Source of the DNA: CBDAPX01 sp965198725
GTDB taxonomy: Bacteria > Pseudomonadota > Alphaproteobacteria > Rhodobacterales > Rhodobacteraceae
Assembly: GCA_965198725.1 (NCBI GenBank)
Contig: CBDAPX010000001.1
Coordinates: 1,302,001-1,366,000, forward strand
Length of the DNA stretch: 64,000 nt
Direction of reading: 5' to 3'
The position numbers and the translations under genes were made by a program. Of this stretch, positions 1 to 10,847 are shown one piece after another. How positions within the stretch are numbered: position 1 is the first letter of the stretch; the number at the start of each line of letters is the position of its first letter. The notes under the pieces were generated by a model. That model did no database searches. It worked only from the letters and a program-made list of their open reading frames with translations, and had not been told where the DNA came from.

Positions 1-1433
1 TTGAGCAGGATCTGCGAGGGTAGCTCGGCATTGAGCGAGTCCGGCAGCCGCGCGTGTTCATCGACAAGTCGTAGCGTGACTTGGGAATAAGCGTCCGGCG
101 CAATCGTGTAAGTGCCGTCGCCGTTGTCGATCAGACCATCGCCGGCGGGCCCGCCGACCTCGAGGTAATCGGGCACACCGCCCAGAACGATCGTATAGGT
201 CTCTGACCCGTCCTGATCCGGTGTTGTTGCGTCGATATAAGTGCTGAGATTGAGCGGCACATCTTCAATCGCGGTGACCATGGTCAACACACCGCTCTTG
301 TCAACAAATGGCTGACCGGTGTCTGGATCAATGACGGTGTCGTCAAATTCAATCGTCGGAATGTCGGCCACAGGGATAACATTCAATGTTGTGCTAAGCG
401 TCGCGGACGCTGTGTTAAAGTCGATATCTTGGCTAAAGGCGGTGACCTTGATGTCCAGTAGCCCGCTATAGTGCTCTGCTGCGCGCAATTGTAGCGCGTC
501 AACATCCGTATAAGGCACTTCGTAGAGCGTCATGCCGTTGCCTTGATCAGTTCCGGTCAGTGGGTTGCCATCCCCATCCAAGAGTGTGCCACCATTGGTG
601 TTATCGACCTCGATCAGCACCGTTTCTCCCGGGCGTTCACCGCCGTCCGGGCTTGTGATTGTGAGGTCCAGATCAAACGCGGTGTCTTCGTCAAACGAAT
701 TGCCCCCAGAGAATTCAATCGTCGGGGTGTCCACAACAGGATTGATAATCAGGTTGAACGAGCCAGAGCCGCTCGTGGAGGTGTTGCAGGTGAAATTGTT
801 GAGCACCATGCTGTATTCCAGCGTGTTGAGCTCATCGTAAGGGTCATCAGGACCAAAGGTTTCGGCCGGATCAAATGGGTTGGTGGGGCTGGATTCATGT
901 TCGGGAGGTGTGAACAGAATTTCGCCTTGGGTCTGGGTTGGATCATTGGGATCAACGCCAAGAACAGACAGATCCAGTACCCAAGTGCCCGTGATCGGGT
1001 CAAATACAACGCCACCGGGAGGCTCGGTGGTCACCGACGAGCCCGGGGGCAAGCTGAGCCCGATGCCAAAATCACCAACGACGCCATTCGGAAGACTGAT
1101 CAGGTCGTTTAGATCCTCGTAATACGGTTCGACCGGCGTGATTTTCAGTTTCAGGGGTATTTCTGTGTCTTCGTCGCCGCTGCCAATCAATTCGAGTGTC
1201 GGAAGGGGCAACATTTGTTCCGGCTCACAATCGTGGGGCCCACCATCTGCGAGCGGTAGGACGATGACCTTGAATGGTTCCGTGACAACAGACCCACCCG
1301 GCAGATCGTTGATTTGTGCAATGACCTCTTCCGGTGTTCCGACCAGCCCGTCTATGGGCTGATCGTCTTCGACTACGATCGTATTGATTTCGAGATCGTA
1401 ATACGTGACCTCAGAAACAACGGTCGGCACAAT
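1..1433 (-). pseudogene. Giant adhesin fragment 6, continues past the left edge
   Basis: The frame is open from about 1433 to base 1. It reads IVPTVVSEVTYYDLEI at the junction, then further modules with TPTIEFSGGNSFDEDTAFD, AEHYSGLLDIKVTA and TPDQDGSETYTIVLGGVP. No stop occurs before the window edge, so the C-terminus and any type I secretion signal cannot be judged. Confidence 0.65.
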
Positions 1434-2788
1434 TTGATGCTGTCGAGCTGGGACTCTGTGACGACATAAGAGCCACCAGAACCATCTACAGGAGAACTGC
1501 CCAGGATAGACACACTCGGGTCCAGACCCGTGATCACATAGTAAATCGTCTCGGATCCATCGAACGCCCCGCTCTCGTTCGTGATCTCGGTCATCGTTCC
1601 AGTGATCGGATCGGCGTCAACGAAAAGATCGTCTTGTTCGAAATCCCCTGACTGCAGCGTGCCGTCACTCAATCGCATGTTCAACCGGAAGGGACCTTGA
1701 TCCGTCCCAGCATATCCATAGACGCGGTCCGCGTTGGCGACGCTATCGGTGACTTCGTCTGGGCGGAAAATGTCGTTGATCTGCTCATCGGTCAGGGTGG
1801 CGTCCGGATCATCCGTGGGATCGGGGTTCTGGATTGTAACGATTGGTTCGTCGGCTATGCCGGTGACCTCGACTGTTACAGTGCCTGTGTTCGCCTGGAA
1901 CTGGCTTGGATCAAGCGTTTCAAAATAAACAACCGTCACGTCGAACACGACGTCCTCATTGCTGTCCTGACCGGGGATGAGCCAAAGGTTTTCAGCCTCA
2001 GAGGCCGATAGCCGCAGGTCGAACGCATCGGACAAATTCAATTGGCGCAGTCCGGAGATTGGCAAAAACCCGTTTTCATCTGGCTCGCTGGTGAAAAATT
2101 CAGGAACGCGGCCAAAGGAGTCCGGCTGGACATTCGAAATCAGGATTTCGCCCAGAATATCCTCGGGTGAGACGGGCGAATTCATGATGTTATCAATGAT
2201 GTTTCCTGTGATAGGCACATTGACGGCTGTGTCTTCGTTCGTTTGTGCCGTCTCGGACGGATCGCCACCATCGACGACTGGGTCGACGGTCAGAATTTCG
2301 TTCAGGGTGGTGACACGGGTGTTGCCGCCATCAAATTCGGTTGTGACAACATCGAACTGGATCGGGTAATCCCCTGCGAAATGGGTTGGTATGCCGCGCA
2401 GCTCGGCGCTCAGCCAGCCCTCATTCTCAAGGCTCCAATCATTGAAACCTTGGGGATTATTGACCTCGGTCAACAGAGCCGGGATCTTCTCGCCAGTCGG
2501 ATCATCGGGGTTTTCCACATAGACCGTAATGCCCGTGGGGATGCCGCGTAGTACAACGGCTGTGATCGTTTCAGAACCGTCAGTGTCCAGGATTTCCGGG
2601 ATAAACGGAATCTGCCAGATCCCGCCGGCATCATCGATCACCTGTTCGTTGCCTTCCGGCAAAGTCAGGACAAAGGCAAAGTTGTTAACCGGGTCTACAT
2701 CGACATCGAACGTGGCGTCTGCGGACGCGTTGGTGACTTCGACCGTGTTGTTGTCCGAAACAGTCACTGCCACATTCAGATCGGCATC
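1373..2788 (-). pseudogene. Giant adhesin fragment 5, ends by frameshift
   Basis: This fragment carries about 450 genuine residues, including TDGSETITAVVLRGIPTG and FDGSETIYYVITGLDPS, then reads out of frame after QLDSIK into a TAG at 1373-1375. In the -1 frame the protein goes on as IVPTVVSEVTYYDLEI. Adding one A to the AAA at this point (ATC AAA ATT) would restore the frame, so loss of one base from an A run is the simplest explanation. Confidence 0.65.
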
Positions 2789-4288
2789 CTAAAATTGGCC
2801 TATTGCGGTGAACATGTCACCGTCTTCGCGGTCGACATCATAATCTTCATAGAGCGACGGCATCAGTTGCAGGGATCCTGCAAAGCTGGTGACGTCATCT
2901 ACAAACTGGATCGTCAGCGCGCCGGTCGTTGCGTTATAGGTTGCGGTATCAACTTTGTCGTATTCCGCCTGACTGAGCGCGGCCGACCCGCTGATGTTGA
3001 AAAAGGCAGATTGCTGAACAGTTCCATCGACAAGATAGTCGGCAATCCAATCGCTGGGCACATTGTCGAGGACGATCGTTTCAAGCTGTTCTGAGCCATC
3101 CAGATCAGGCGTCGTGGCGTTCAATCCGACAAACAGCTCGACCTGTCCCGGTCCACTTCCATCCGACGTGCTTTCCAAAAGCGTCAGGATGTTCGCGGCC
3201 GTGATCGAGCCGTCTTTAATTTCCGCACTCAAAGCTGTTGGGCTGCCGTCAGCAACGTCTGTGTCCGACAAGACAAAGACTTGCGCGGTCAATTCGGCTT
3301 CAGCAACCGGGCGAACGGTATGGGTGAACTGAATATTCGACGAAGCAAAGTTGTCGCTGGTATCAACTTCAACATCACCGGTCGTTGTTTCGTCCCAGGT
3401 GAAAGTGCCGTCATAAGTCAACACGCCGCTGAAGTGTTGGGGCAGGACCACACGCAACGCTTCAAGCGCCGCTTCAAACTCGGCATTCGCCACACCGTCG
3501 GCCGGGGTGATCTCATAGCTGACGCTGTCATCTGTGGCCCCGATCTGGGTGATAACGATGCTGCCAAGCAAAGCGCCATCATTCAATTCAAGCAACAGAT
3601 CGTTTGTATCGGACGGATCAAATCCTTCGCTCAGCGTGTTGACAGAAATGGTCAGTTCCAACGAGCGCAGTGTTTCGGACCCATCATTGTCGACCAATGC
3701 AATATCGCTCAAAGCAAGCCCGATCCGACGCAGCCCGTCAGTTGTTTCGTCCACTGTGCTGTTCAATGGAGCGACATTCAGCGGGTCAACAATGGCATCC
3801 ACGTCAATGTCGAGCGAATCCGAGGCGGTTTCGGTGTCACTGGGTAACCCGTCTGCCGTGTCCATCGAGGTGACTGTCGCTACCAAATCCTGGCCCAGGA
3901 TCGTGGCGATGTCCCGGTCATCATGTTCCAGAGGTGTTACACGCAAGGCGCCATCAAAGTCTTGAACCCCGGCCACGAAAGTGATGGTCAAACTGTCGCC
4001 ACTCACCGTTGCGGAAGAAATCTGGGCGCTGCCTTGCTCAAAAAGACCTGGATCGACGACACCGTTTGTGTTCGGCACCCAACCCGCCGGCAGGTTTTCA
4101 ATCACCAGCGTTGTCAGGTTTTCAGACCCATCGCGATCGGGTGTCTGGGCGTCCAGTGTCAGCAAAAAGCTGCCATCCTCGTCGATCAGGTAGTTGTCTG
4201 CGCCGATCAGGTCGACTCCGGCCTGACTGTCGTCCACGGATATCGCCAATGTAGGCTCGGCGACAGGCGTGACGTTCAAGGCGAATGT
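2789..4288 (-). pseudogene. Giant adhesin fragment 4: long cadherin-like modules, ends at in-frame TAG
   Basis: Exactly 500 codons including the TAG at 2789-2791. Translation resumes directly after the previous TAG as TFALNVTPVAEPTL. The modules here are longer than in fragments 2-3 and carry TPDRDGSENLTTLVIENLP, VDNDGSETLRSLEL and TPDLDGSEQLETIVLDNVP, with LPQHFSG as the LPxDFS equivalent. The linker VRPVAEAEL resembles the PVAE linkers of cadherin-like adhesin repeats. The frame continues after TAG as DADLNVAVTVSDNN. Confidence 0.7.
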
Positions 4289-7012
4289 CTAAGACGTGCC
4301 TGCGGCGTTACCTTCATTCGTGTTTATTGTGACCGTGACATCGATAATCCCAGAGAAGTGTTCGGGGAATGACACAACGCCCAAGGCCCGTAGTTCTGTC
4401 AGCGTACCGGTCCAGCTGTCCATCGGGCCGTTGATGATTACGCCATTTGTCAGTTGCGTGTCACCCGATGGCAGGCCCGCGAAATCCACTTGGATGCCAG
4501 TGATCGTCTCAGAGCCATCAATGTCGGTGACCGCCGCGTCGAGGTTGAATGGGATAAAGCTGCCCAGATCCTCCACGACCGTGATGTCCTGCGCTGTAAT
4601 CAGAACATCCTGTTCGCTGGCAACAGCAATGACAAAATCGCGGCGTTCGATCCCGTCGGTCGCATCGTCGTCCGTTTCACCGGCCAGCAAGGCTTCGTCT
4701 GTGGTGAAGGTCACGCGCCCGGTTATGTCGGCGGTTGTCGAATAGTCATCCGGCAAGCGTATGATCAGGCCCTGATACTCGTCCTCGGTCAGAGCCGTCA
4801 GTTCAAAAACCAACCCATCCGGTACGGGTTCGAATGTGCTGCCATTGTCCACTGAATACAGAGCACCGGAGGGCAAACCAGAGATCGAAACGTCGACCTC
4901 TGCAATGCTTTCTGACCCATCAGCATCCGATGCAGTGGCTGACACCGCATCCGCGAGACGGGCATCAATGGGCGCTTGTGTCGTGTCGTCTTCGTCGACA
5001 ACGCCAGGTGCATCGTTTTCCATCAGATCCAGTCGCCCGGGGCCTGTCACAACGACATCACCTTCGGCATCCAGTGTGATGGTCAAGGTTCCCTCACCCA
5101 GACCGCCTTCATCCGTCAGGGCCAATACCCGTCCGACCAACGCGGTCTCGGGGTTTTCTGTGGAGAAATCGGCGGGCAGTTCAAGGATCAGGCCTGCAAA
5201 CTCTTCCGGAGTAAAGACTTGCTCTAGGTCTTGTAACGCATCGGCAAAGGCCGTGCCGTTATCAATCGAAATGCGGCTCCCCGGCGGCAAACCTTCCAGG
5301 ATCAGCCCGATTTCAACAACCGACTCCGATCCGTCAATGTCTGTCGCAACCGCGGTGATTTGATCTGCCAGTCTGATTTGAACCGGGGCGTCGGTTTCTG
5401 ACAATGCAAAAGTGCCGTCGCTGACAGACACGTCGCCTTCGGCTTCGACAATGAACGGCACGTTCTCCGCCACCGTCCCATCATCGGTCGTAATGACGAT
5501 ACGCGCGGACAGGTTTTGCAGTGGCGAGGTTTTCGAATAGTCACGCGGCAGATACACGATGGCATCCACTGGCACGGTGCCGACCCCGTCAAAGATGTAT
5601 AGAAAATCCGACGTACCGTCCCCGTTATCGGTGAATGTGCCGATCGGATTGTCATTGCTGTCGCGCACTTCCGTCCCGGTCGGAAGCCCGTCGAGATCGA
5701 AGACCAGATCGGTGACTGTTTCATCCTCGCCGATAACGACAGATATGAAGTCCGCGAGCAGGACCGGAACAATGTCGTCGGTTTCGTCAACACGGACCTC
5801 ACCCGCGATTTCGATGTCTGGTGTTGGGGTGACGCGCAGGATCTGCAATCGATCAACGCGGCCTTCCGGCGTTGTTACCGTGATCTGGTTGAGAATGACG
5901 CCGTGATAGTCCTGTGGAAGTCTCAGAACCAGCGCGTTGGCTTGCGCAACTGTACCGGTCCACCTGTCGCCATCTATCGTGCCATCGTTGACTGTCGCAT
6001 TCGCCGGTAAACCAAAGAAGGTGACCGCCACGTCTGCTGCAAAACGTGGATCTGACGGATCCGCGGTCTCGGACCCGTCCTGATCCGTGATCGCGATATC
6101 CAGCTCAAGGTCAAATTCGGCCCCGGCCTCTGGTGTGATCCCTGTTCCGCTGTCTTCTTCACGGACCAACAGGATCGGGGCTGATGCTTCGATGTCATGT
6201 TCGAAATCGATGTCGACGGATCGTTGCGCTGTTGCGGTTCCGTCTGTTGGGGTGTCTGTTGCGGGGTTTTGGTCTTCGTCGGTCTGGACGTTGAGGGTGA
6301 GTGTTATTGGGAGGGCGGTGTTGCCGTTTATGAGGTCAGATCTGTTTGTTGTTGAGAAGTCGGCGGGCAGGGAGAGTGCGATGCTGTCATAGGCTGCGTT
6401 GACGTCTCCGACATCTTGGGCGTTGAGGGTGATTGTGAGGGATGTTGCGCCGGTTGCGCCGTCTTGTGCGATCTGTGTTGTTGCGCCGTTTGGCAGGGTG
6501 ATGTTGAGGCTGTCGAGGGTTGCGTTTGCGGGCAGTCCGTCGATGGTGAGTGTGAGGGTGTCGATGGCCTCTGATCCGTCGCGGTCTGTTGCGGCGGGTT
6601 GGAGGAGGTCCGCGGGCGTGAGGGGTGTTGGGTCATCGGTCTCGTCTGGGACGAGATCTGGCAGGCTGTCATCGATCTCGACATCGCCTTCGGGTGTGAT
6701 GCGGAGGGCGATTGGCGCGGATTGTCCTGTTGTGTCTTCGGTTGATTGGGCGGTGAGTGTGCCTGTTATGAGGCCGTTATTAATGTTTGGGCTTTGCGTT
6801 GAGAAATCTGCGGGGAATGTGATGAGCAGGGCGTCGTATTGGTCTGCGGTTCCAGAGAATGCGAAGGTGCCGCCGGTGTCTGAGTTGTATGTGACGGTGT
6901 CTGCTGGGACGCCCTGGACGGTGACGCCTTTTGGCATGTCGTCGAGTGTGAGGGTGATTTGGGTGAGTGTCTCTCTGGGGTCGTTTGTGTCGAAATCGGA
7001 GACGGATGCGGC
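4289..7012 (-). pseudogene. Giant adhesin fragment 3: repeat modules, ends at in-frame TAG
   Basis: The fragment has 907 codons in the same frame as fragment 2; the first usable ATG is at 6937 (MPKGVTVQG). It holds the second copy (6207-6705) of the 499-bp repeat, then about five more DxDGSE/LPxDYS modules, the last reading NTNEGNAAGTS before TAG 4289-4291. Its module order matches fragment 2 shifted by 787 residues, so the two are halves of a super-repeat. Confidence 0.7.
6207..6705. repeat. 499-bp direct repeat, copy 2 (inside adhesin gene)
   Basis: Bases 6207-6705 match 8568-9066 with a single difference noticed (G at 6485-6510 versus A in the other copy, silent in a Gly codon). The offset is 2361 bp, which is 787 codons, so the repeat keeps the reading frame. 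Identity stops sharply at both ends. Confidence 0.9.
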
Positions 7013-9345
7013 CTAGGCTTGCGCGGGTGAGATGGTGAGGGGGTCGTCGGTCTCTGCGGTGACGAGGTCTTGGATATTGAGATCGACATCGCCTGCTGGG
7101 GCGATTGTGAGGGTCTGGTTTGTGCTGGTTTGGCCTTCTGGGCTGAGGGCTGTGATGGTTGTGTTGATGGTGCCGGAATAGTCGCCAGGCAGGGTGAGGC
7201 TGAGAGCGTTTGCCTGTGCCATTGTGCCGGTCCAGGCGGGGCCGTTGAGGGTTCCTGTTGAGGCGGTTGTGCCGTCGGGCAGGCCTGTGAAGGCGATCTG
7301 GACGGTTGTGCTGTCTTCGGAGCCATCCAGGTCTGTTGCGGCGACGGTGATGCCGAGATTGACGGTGACGCCTGCGCCATCGATGCCATCGCCATCTTCG
7401 GTTGCGGCGATCTGTGCGGGGGCTGTGAGTGTGATGTCGAGCCTTGCCTGTCCGGTTCCGCCTTCATTTGTGATGGCGGCGATGTCTGCAAAGAGGGTGC
7501 TTTGGGGGTTTGCGGTTGAGAAGTCGGCAGGCAGGGCGATGACGAGGTTTTGGTAGGCCTCGAGGGTTCCGATGAAGCTGAGTGTTGGGTCGTCGAGGTC
7601 CTGGAATGTTGCGCCGCCATCTGTGGAGATGCGGGTGCCGTCTGGCAGGGCGTTGAAGGTGACGGCGAGCTGGGCGATGGTCTCTGACCCGTCGAGGTCT
7701 ATTGCGACGGGTGTGATGCTGTCTGCGGGTGTAAAGAGGACGGGGTCGTCGGTCTCGGCGCGCTGGAGTGTTGCGTCTGCGATGTCGATATCGCCTTCAT
7801 GGGCGATCTGGAGGGGGATTTGTCCTGTGGCCTGTCCGTCTGTTGTGGTGACGGTGAGGTCTGCGGTGAGGGTTGTTGCAGGTGTTTGTGTGGAATAATC
7901 GGTTGGGAAGATCAGGCGGACATCGCGGGGATCGATGTTGTCGTCTGTGGAGAGGTTCAGGGAGAATGTGAGGGTGCCGTTTGCGTCGGGCGTGAAGGTT
8001 CCGACGGGGGTGCCGTCTGCGGTTTGTGCGGCCATGCCCTGTGGCAGTCCGGGCAGGGAGAGGTTGAGGGCGGTGATGTCTTCGTCCGGGTCTGTGACGA
8101 GGACGGATATGAAGGCGGCGAGGAGGATCTCGAGGGGGGCATCTGTCTCGGTTGTTGTGACGGTGCCGTCGATGACGATGTCTGGTGTTGGTGTGACGCG
8201 GATGGCCTGTGGCGTGGCGGCGCGTCCTTCGGGTGTTGTGACGGAGACGAGGGACAGGATTGTGCCGTTGTAATTGCCGGGCAGGGCGAGGCTGAGGGCG
8301 TTTGCCTGTTCGACGGTGCCGGACCATGTGGTGTCGTCGAGTGTGCCTGTTGAGGCGGTTGTGCCGTCTGGCAGGCCGACATATCGGATTGTGACGGTTG
8401 CGGCGAAGCGGGGATCGGTTGGATCTGCGGTCTCTGATCCGTCCTGGTCGGTGATGTCGATATTGAGGTTGAGATCGACGGTGACGCCCTGGTCGCTGTT
8501 GTCGATGCCGTCATCTTCTGCGGCGATGAGGAGGCGGGGGGCCTGGAGGCTGATATCGGGCGTGTCTTCGATGTCGACGGATCGTTGCGCTGTTGCGGTT
8601 CCGTCTGTTGGGGTGTCTGTTGCGGGGTTTTGGTCTTCGTCGGTCTGGACGTTGAGGGTGAGTGTTATTGGGAGGGCGGTGTTGCCGTTTATGAGGTCAG
8701 ATCTGTTTGTTGTTGAGAAGTCGGCGGGCAGGGAGAGTGCGATGCTGTCATAGGCTGCGTTGACGTCTCCGACATCTTGGGCGTTGAGGGTGATTGTGAG
8801 GGATGTTGCGCCGGTTGCGCCGTCTTGTGCGATCTGTGTTGTTGCACCGTTTGGCAGGGTGATGTTGAGGCTGTCGAGGGTTGCGTTTGCGGGCAGTCCG
8901 TCGATGGTGAGTGTGAGGGTGTCGATGGCCTCTGATCCGTCGCGGTCTGTTGCGGCGGGTTGGAGGAGGTCCGCGGGCGTGAGGGGTGTTGGGTCATCGG
9001 TCTCGTCTGGGACGAGATCTGGCAGGCTGTCATCGATCTCGACATCGCCTTCGGGTGTGATGCGGATATTGAAATCCAGCGTTTCCGTTTGATTGTTGCC
9101 GAAACGGACGGTCATCGTTGCAGGTATTGGTCCGTCGGCGATGTCTGAACGGGACGCCGTTGAGAAGTCTGTCAAAAAGGTTATGACGAGCATTTCAAAT
9201 TCCGCTTTGGTGCCGTCAAACAACAGCTGGTTTGTGCCGTCTGGTTGCTGGGTCAGGGTCCCCAGTGACGCATCAACTGGGTTGGGTAGACCTGTAACGA
9301 AAAGGGATACGGTTTCTACGGTTGTGTCCGTCGTAGATATGACGA
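7013..9345 (-). pseudogene. Giant adhesin fragment 2: repeat modules, ends at in-frame TAG
   Basis: The fragment has about 775 codons of repeat modules. A typical unit runs ETDDP-LTPADLL-DRDGSE-GLPANAT-LPADFST. An alternating unit runs AAEDDG-VTVDLNL-DQDGSETADPTDPRF-LPGNY. It contains one copy (8568-9066) of a 499-bp near-identical DNA repeat. It stops at TAG 7013-7015 just after PAQA. The same frame continues at once with AASVSDFDTNDPRET, so this is a nonsense codon inside a module and not a natural end. Confidence 0.7.
8568..9066. repeat. 499-bp direct repeat, copy 1 (inside adhesin gene)
   Basis: Partner of 6207-6705 in the same orientation. It encodes the module with DDSLPDLVPDETDDP, DRDGSEAIDTL and LPADFSTTNRSDL. 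The near-total DNA identity contrasts with strong divergence of the modules on either side. Confidence 0.9.
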
Positions 9346-9948
9346 TGTAATGGCCAATGTGATCTGTGTCAGATCGTCTGTTTCTCGGATCAGAATGGGG
9401 CGCGTCAGTGACACAGCCCCGTTGGTTTCATCGGGTGGTGCGGACCCTTCATACGCGCCGCAATAGGGCCGGTCTCGATCAGGTGGGAAAATATAGGCGG
9501 TTGGTGGCAACAGCGGGTTGATAGGGAGGCCCGTCAAGCGGTCAACATTTGTCCATTCCGGTCGAGCGGCTGACCCCGGCACCGACATGCTTTCGGAAAA
9601 CAGACTATCAAGCGATACAGGACGGAGATCTGAAAGGGATGTCCAATTTTGTTGCGGGGTTGCGGCGTCAAGAACCCGCGCCAGAGCGATCGGTCCGAGA
9701 TCGCCTTCTAGGGTCGCCGTTGCATTCAGCGCGTCGCGGAGCACCAGAATTGTGCCGTCCGGCTGAAGCAAGATCAGATCATTTCCCAGTATCGCCGGGA
9801 AATCGAGACTGGAACCTGCGGGCAGTTGCAGGCTGTCCGCGGATGTCGCGTCAACGGCAACAATGCCATCGGCACCGATTTCGATCATCTGTATGATGTC
9901 TGATTGTGTCGCCGAAGAAAGGTCGATCGTGGTCTGATCTTTGGCCAT
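9316..9948 (-). pseudogene. Giant adhesin fragment 1: N-terminal prefix domain
   Basis: This 210-residue piece begins MAKDQTTIDLSS. It has the segment DGIVAVDATSADSLQLPAGS, then NDLILLQPDGTILVL, the pattern of the non-repetitive prefix of large type I-secreted adhesins in marine Rhodobacteraceae. It ends with IRETDDLTQITLAI, the start of the first repeat module, and then runs out of frame to a TAG at 9316-9318. The module resumes in the -1 frame (IVISTTDTTVETVSLFVTGLP), so one base appears to be missing between about 9318 and 9350. Confidence 0.7.
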
Positions 9949-10235
9949 GCTTTGCGCCTTCGTCTCTAAGAAGAATTCAAATAAAAACAGATATGCACAA
10001 TTGAATACTGCAACGTGGAGCGAGATTTGCCAACATGGTTTCACGCACCTGAAGCATTTTCAGAAGACAGCACGCATAGTGGTAAAACAAGCGCTCAATC
10101 TATGCTGGAGATTGGGCGCTTCGAAATGGATTACTGAGATGTCGGCTAAAGGTTACGAAAAGTATACTGGTTGATTTTGTTTACTGGGAGGGTCAAGTCA
10201 TGCCGTAACACGGTTCCGAGCCAAAAGAGGACACA

Positions 10236-10847
10236 ATGCAGAACCTTTTGATCCTGAACGGACACCAGCCAGGAGATTATGCCAAGGGGGACTTGAATAG
10301 GGCCTTTGTCGCGCGCGCCAAGGCACTGTTTGAAGCCGCCGGTGTTGCCGTTCAGACGACAATCGTGGCCGATGGGTATGACATCGAAGCCGAGATCGCT
10401 AAGCACCAATGGGCCGACGCCGCGATCCTGCAGTTTCCGGTCAATTGGATGGGCCTGCCATGGTCTTTCAAAAAGTATATGGACGAGGTCTATACGGCCG
10501 GTATGGACGGCCGTTTGGCGCATGGGGACGGTCGCCGGTCGGATGCGCCCGACGACAACTACGGAATGGGCGGAACCTTGAACGGTCTGCCTTACATGCT
10601 TTCGGTCACGTTCAACGCGCCGCAGGCCGCATTTGGAGATGCAGAGCAGCCCTTTTTCCAAGGCGATACGGTAGAGGATCTTTTCCGGCCGATCCACCTG
10701 ACGATGAAGTTTCTTGACGCGCGCCCGCTGCCCACATTCGCGGCACATGACGTCATGAAAAACCCCGGCATCGAAGCCGATTTCCAAAGCTTCGATGCGC
10801 ATTTGAAAACCGTTTTTGCCAAAGGTCTGTCCAATGTCGCAGCCTGA
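10236..10847 (+). CDS. NAD(P)H-dependent quinone oxidoreductase, MdaB/flavodoxin-like
   Basis: This 203-residue soluble flavoprotein of the flavodoxin-like fold most resembles MdaB, the modulator of drug activity B, which reduces quinones by two electrons with NADPH and FAD. Supporting segments are the N-terminal strand and phosphate loop (LLILNGHQP), the conserved QFPVNWMGLPWSFKKYMDEV block near residue 70, and the GMGGTLNGLPYMLSVTFNAP block near residue 110. An AGAGGA site lies 7 bases before the ATG. It overlaps the next gene by 14 bp, so the two are probably translated together, which suggests joint protection against electrophiles or quinones. It is divergent from the giant adhesin gene; the 287 bp between them (9949-10235) hold no other gene. 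Confidence 0.8.
   Translation: MQNLLILNGHQPGDYAKGDLNRAFVARAKALFEAAGVAVQTTIVADGYDIEAEIAKHQWADAAILQFPVNWMGLPWSFKKYMDEVYTAGMDGRLAHGDGRRSDAPDDNYGMGGTLNGLPYMLSVTFNAPQAAFGDAEQPFFQGDTVEDLFRPIHLTMKFLDARPLPTFAAHDVMKNPGIEADFQSFDAHLKTVFAKGLSNVAA

Larger units (their letters stand above)
1..9948 (-). pseudogene. Giant secreted repeat adhesin-like gene, disrupted, 3' end outside window
   Basis: Reading from 9948 down to 1 gives about 3316 codons of one continuous acidic, Thr/Asp/Leu-rich repetitive protein. It is interrupted by in-frame TAG codons at 7013-7015, 4289-4291 and 2789-2791 and by two single-base frameshifts near 9318-9350 and 1420-1435. The protein lacks an N-terminal signal peptide. It opens with a short prefix domain and then repeats modules with the core motifs DxDGSE, GLPxG and LPxDFS, like the cadherin/Ig-like repeats of large type I-secreted adhesins (LapA/BapA type, VCBS or T1SS repeat proteins). 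A role in surface attachment is inferred from this architecture only. Any C-terminal RTX or secretion signal lies beyond the left edge. Start at 9948 is chosen because GAAGG lies 8 bases upstream and because the alternative at 10044 adds an unrelated hydrophobic leader. As read, the gene cannot make a full-length product. Confidence 0.8.

Noticed and set aside
6766..8514. Pro/Ser/Thr- and Arg-rich open frames overlapping the adhesin gene in other frames
   Set aside because: They arise from the G/T-skewed repeat block. The low-complexity residues mirror the codons of the DxDGSE module frame, and the adhesin frame explains the sequence.
9318..9350. Programmed -1 ribosomal frameshift in the giant gene
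   Set aside because: The shift direction would allow it, but I see no X XXY YYZ slippery heptamer or following stem at either shift point, and the gene also has three stops.
9949..10044. Longer adhesin start at 10044
   Set aside because: It adds a 32-residue Phe/Leu-rich leader that no signal-peptide-free type I substrate would need. The ATG at 9948 has a good SD and begins the conserved prefix.
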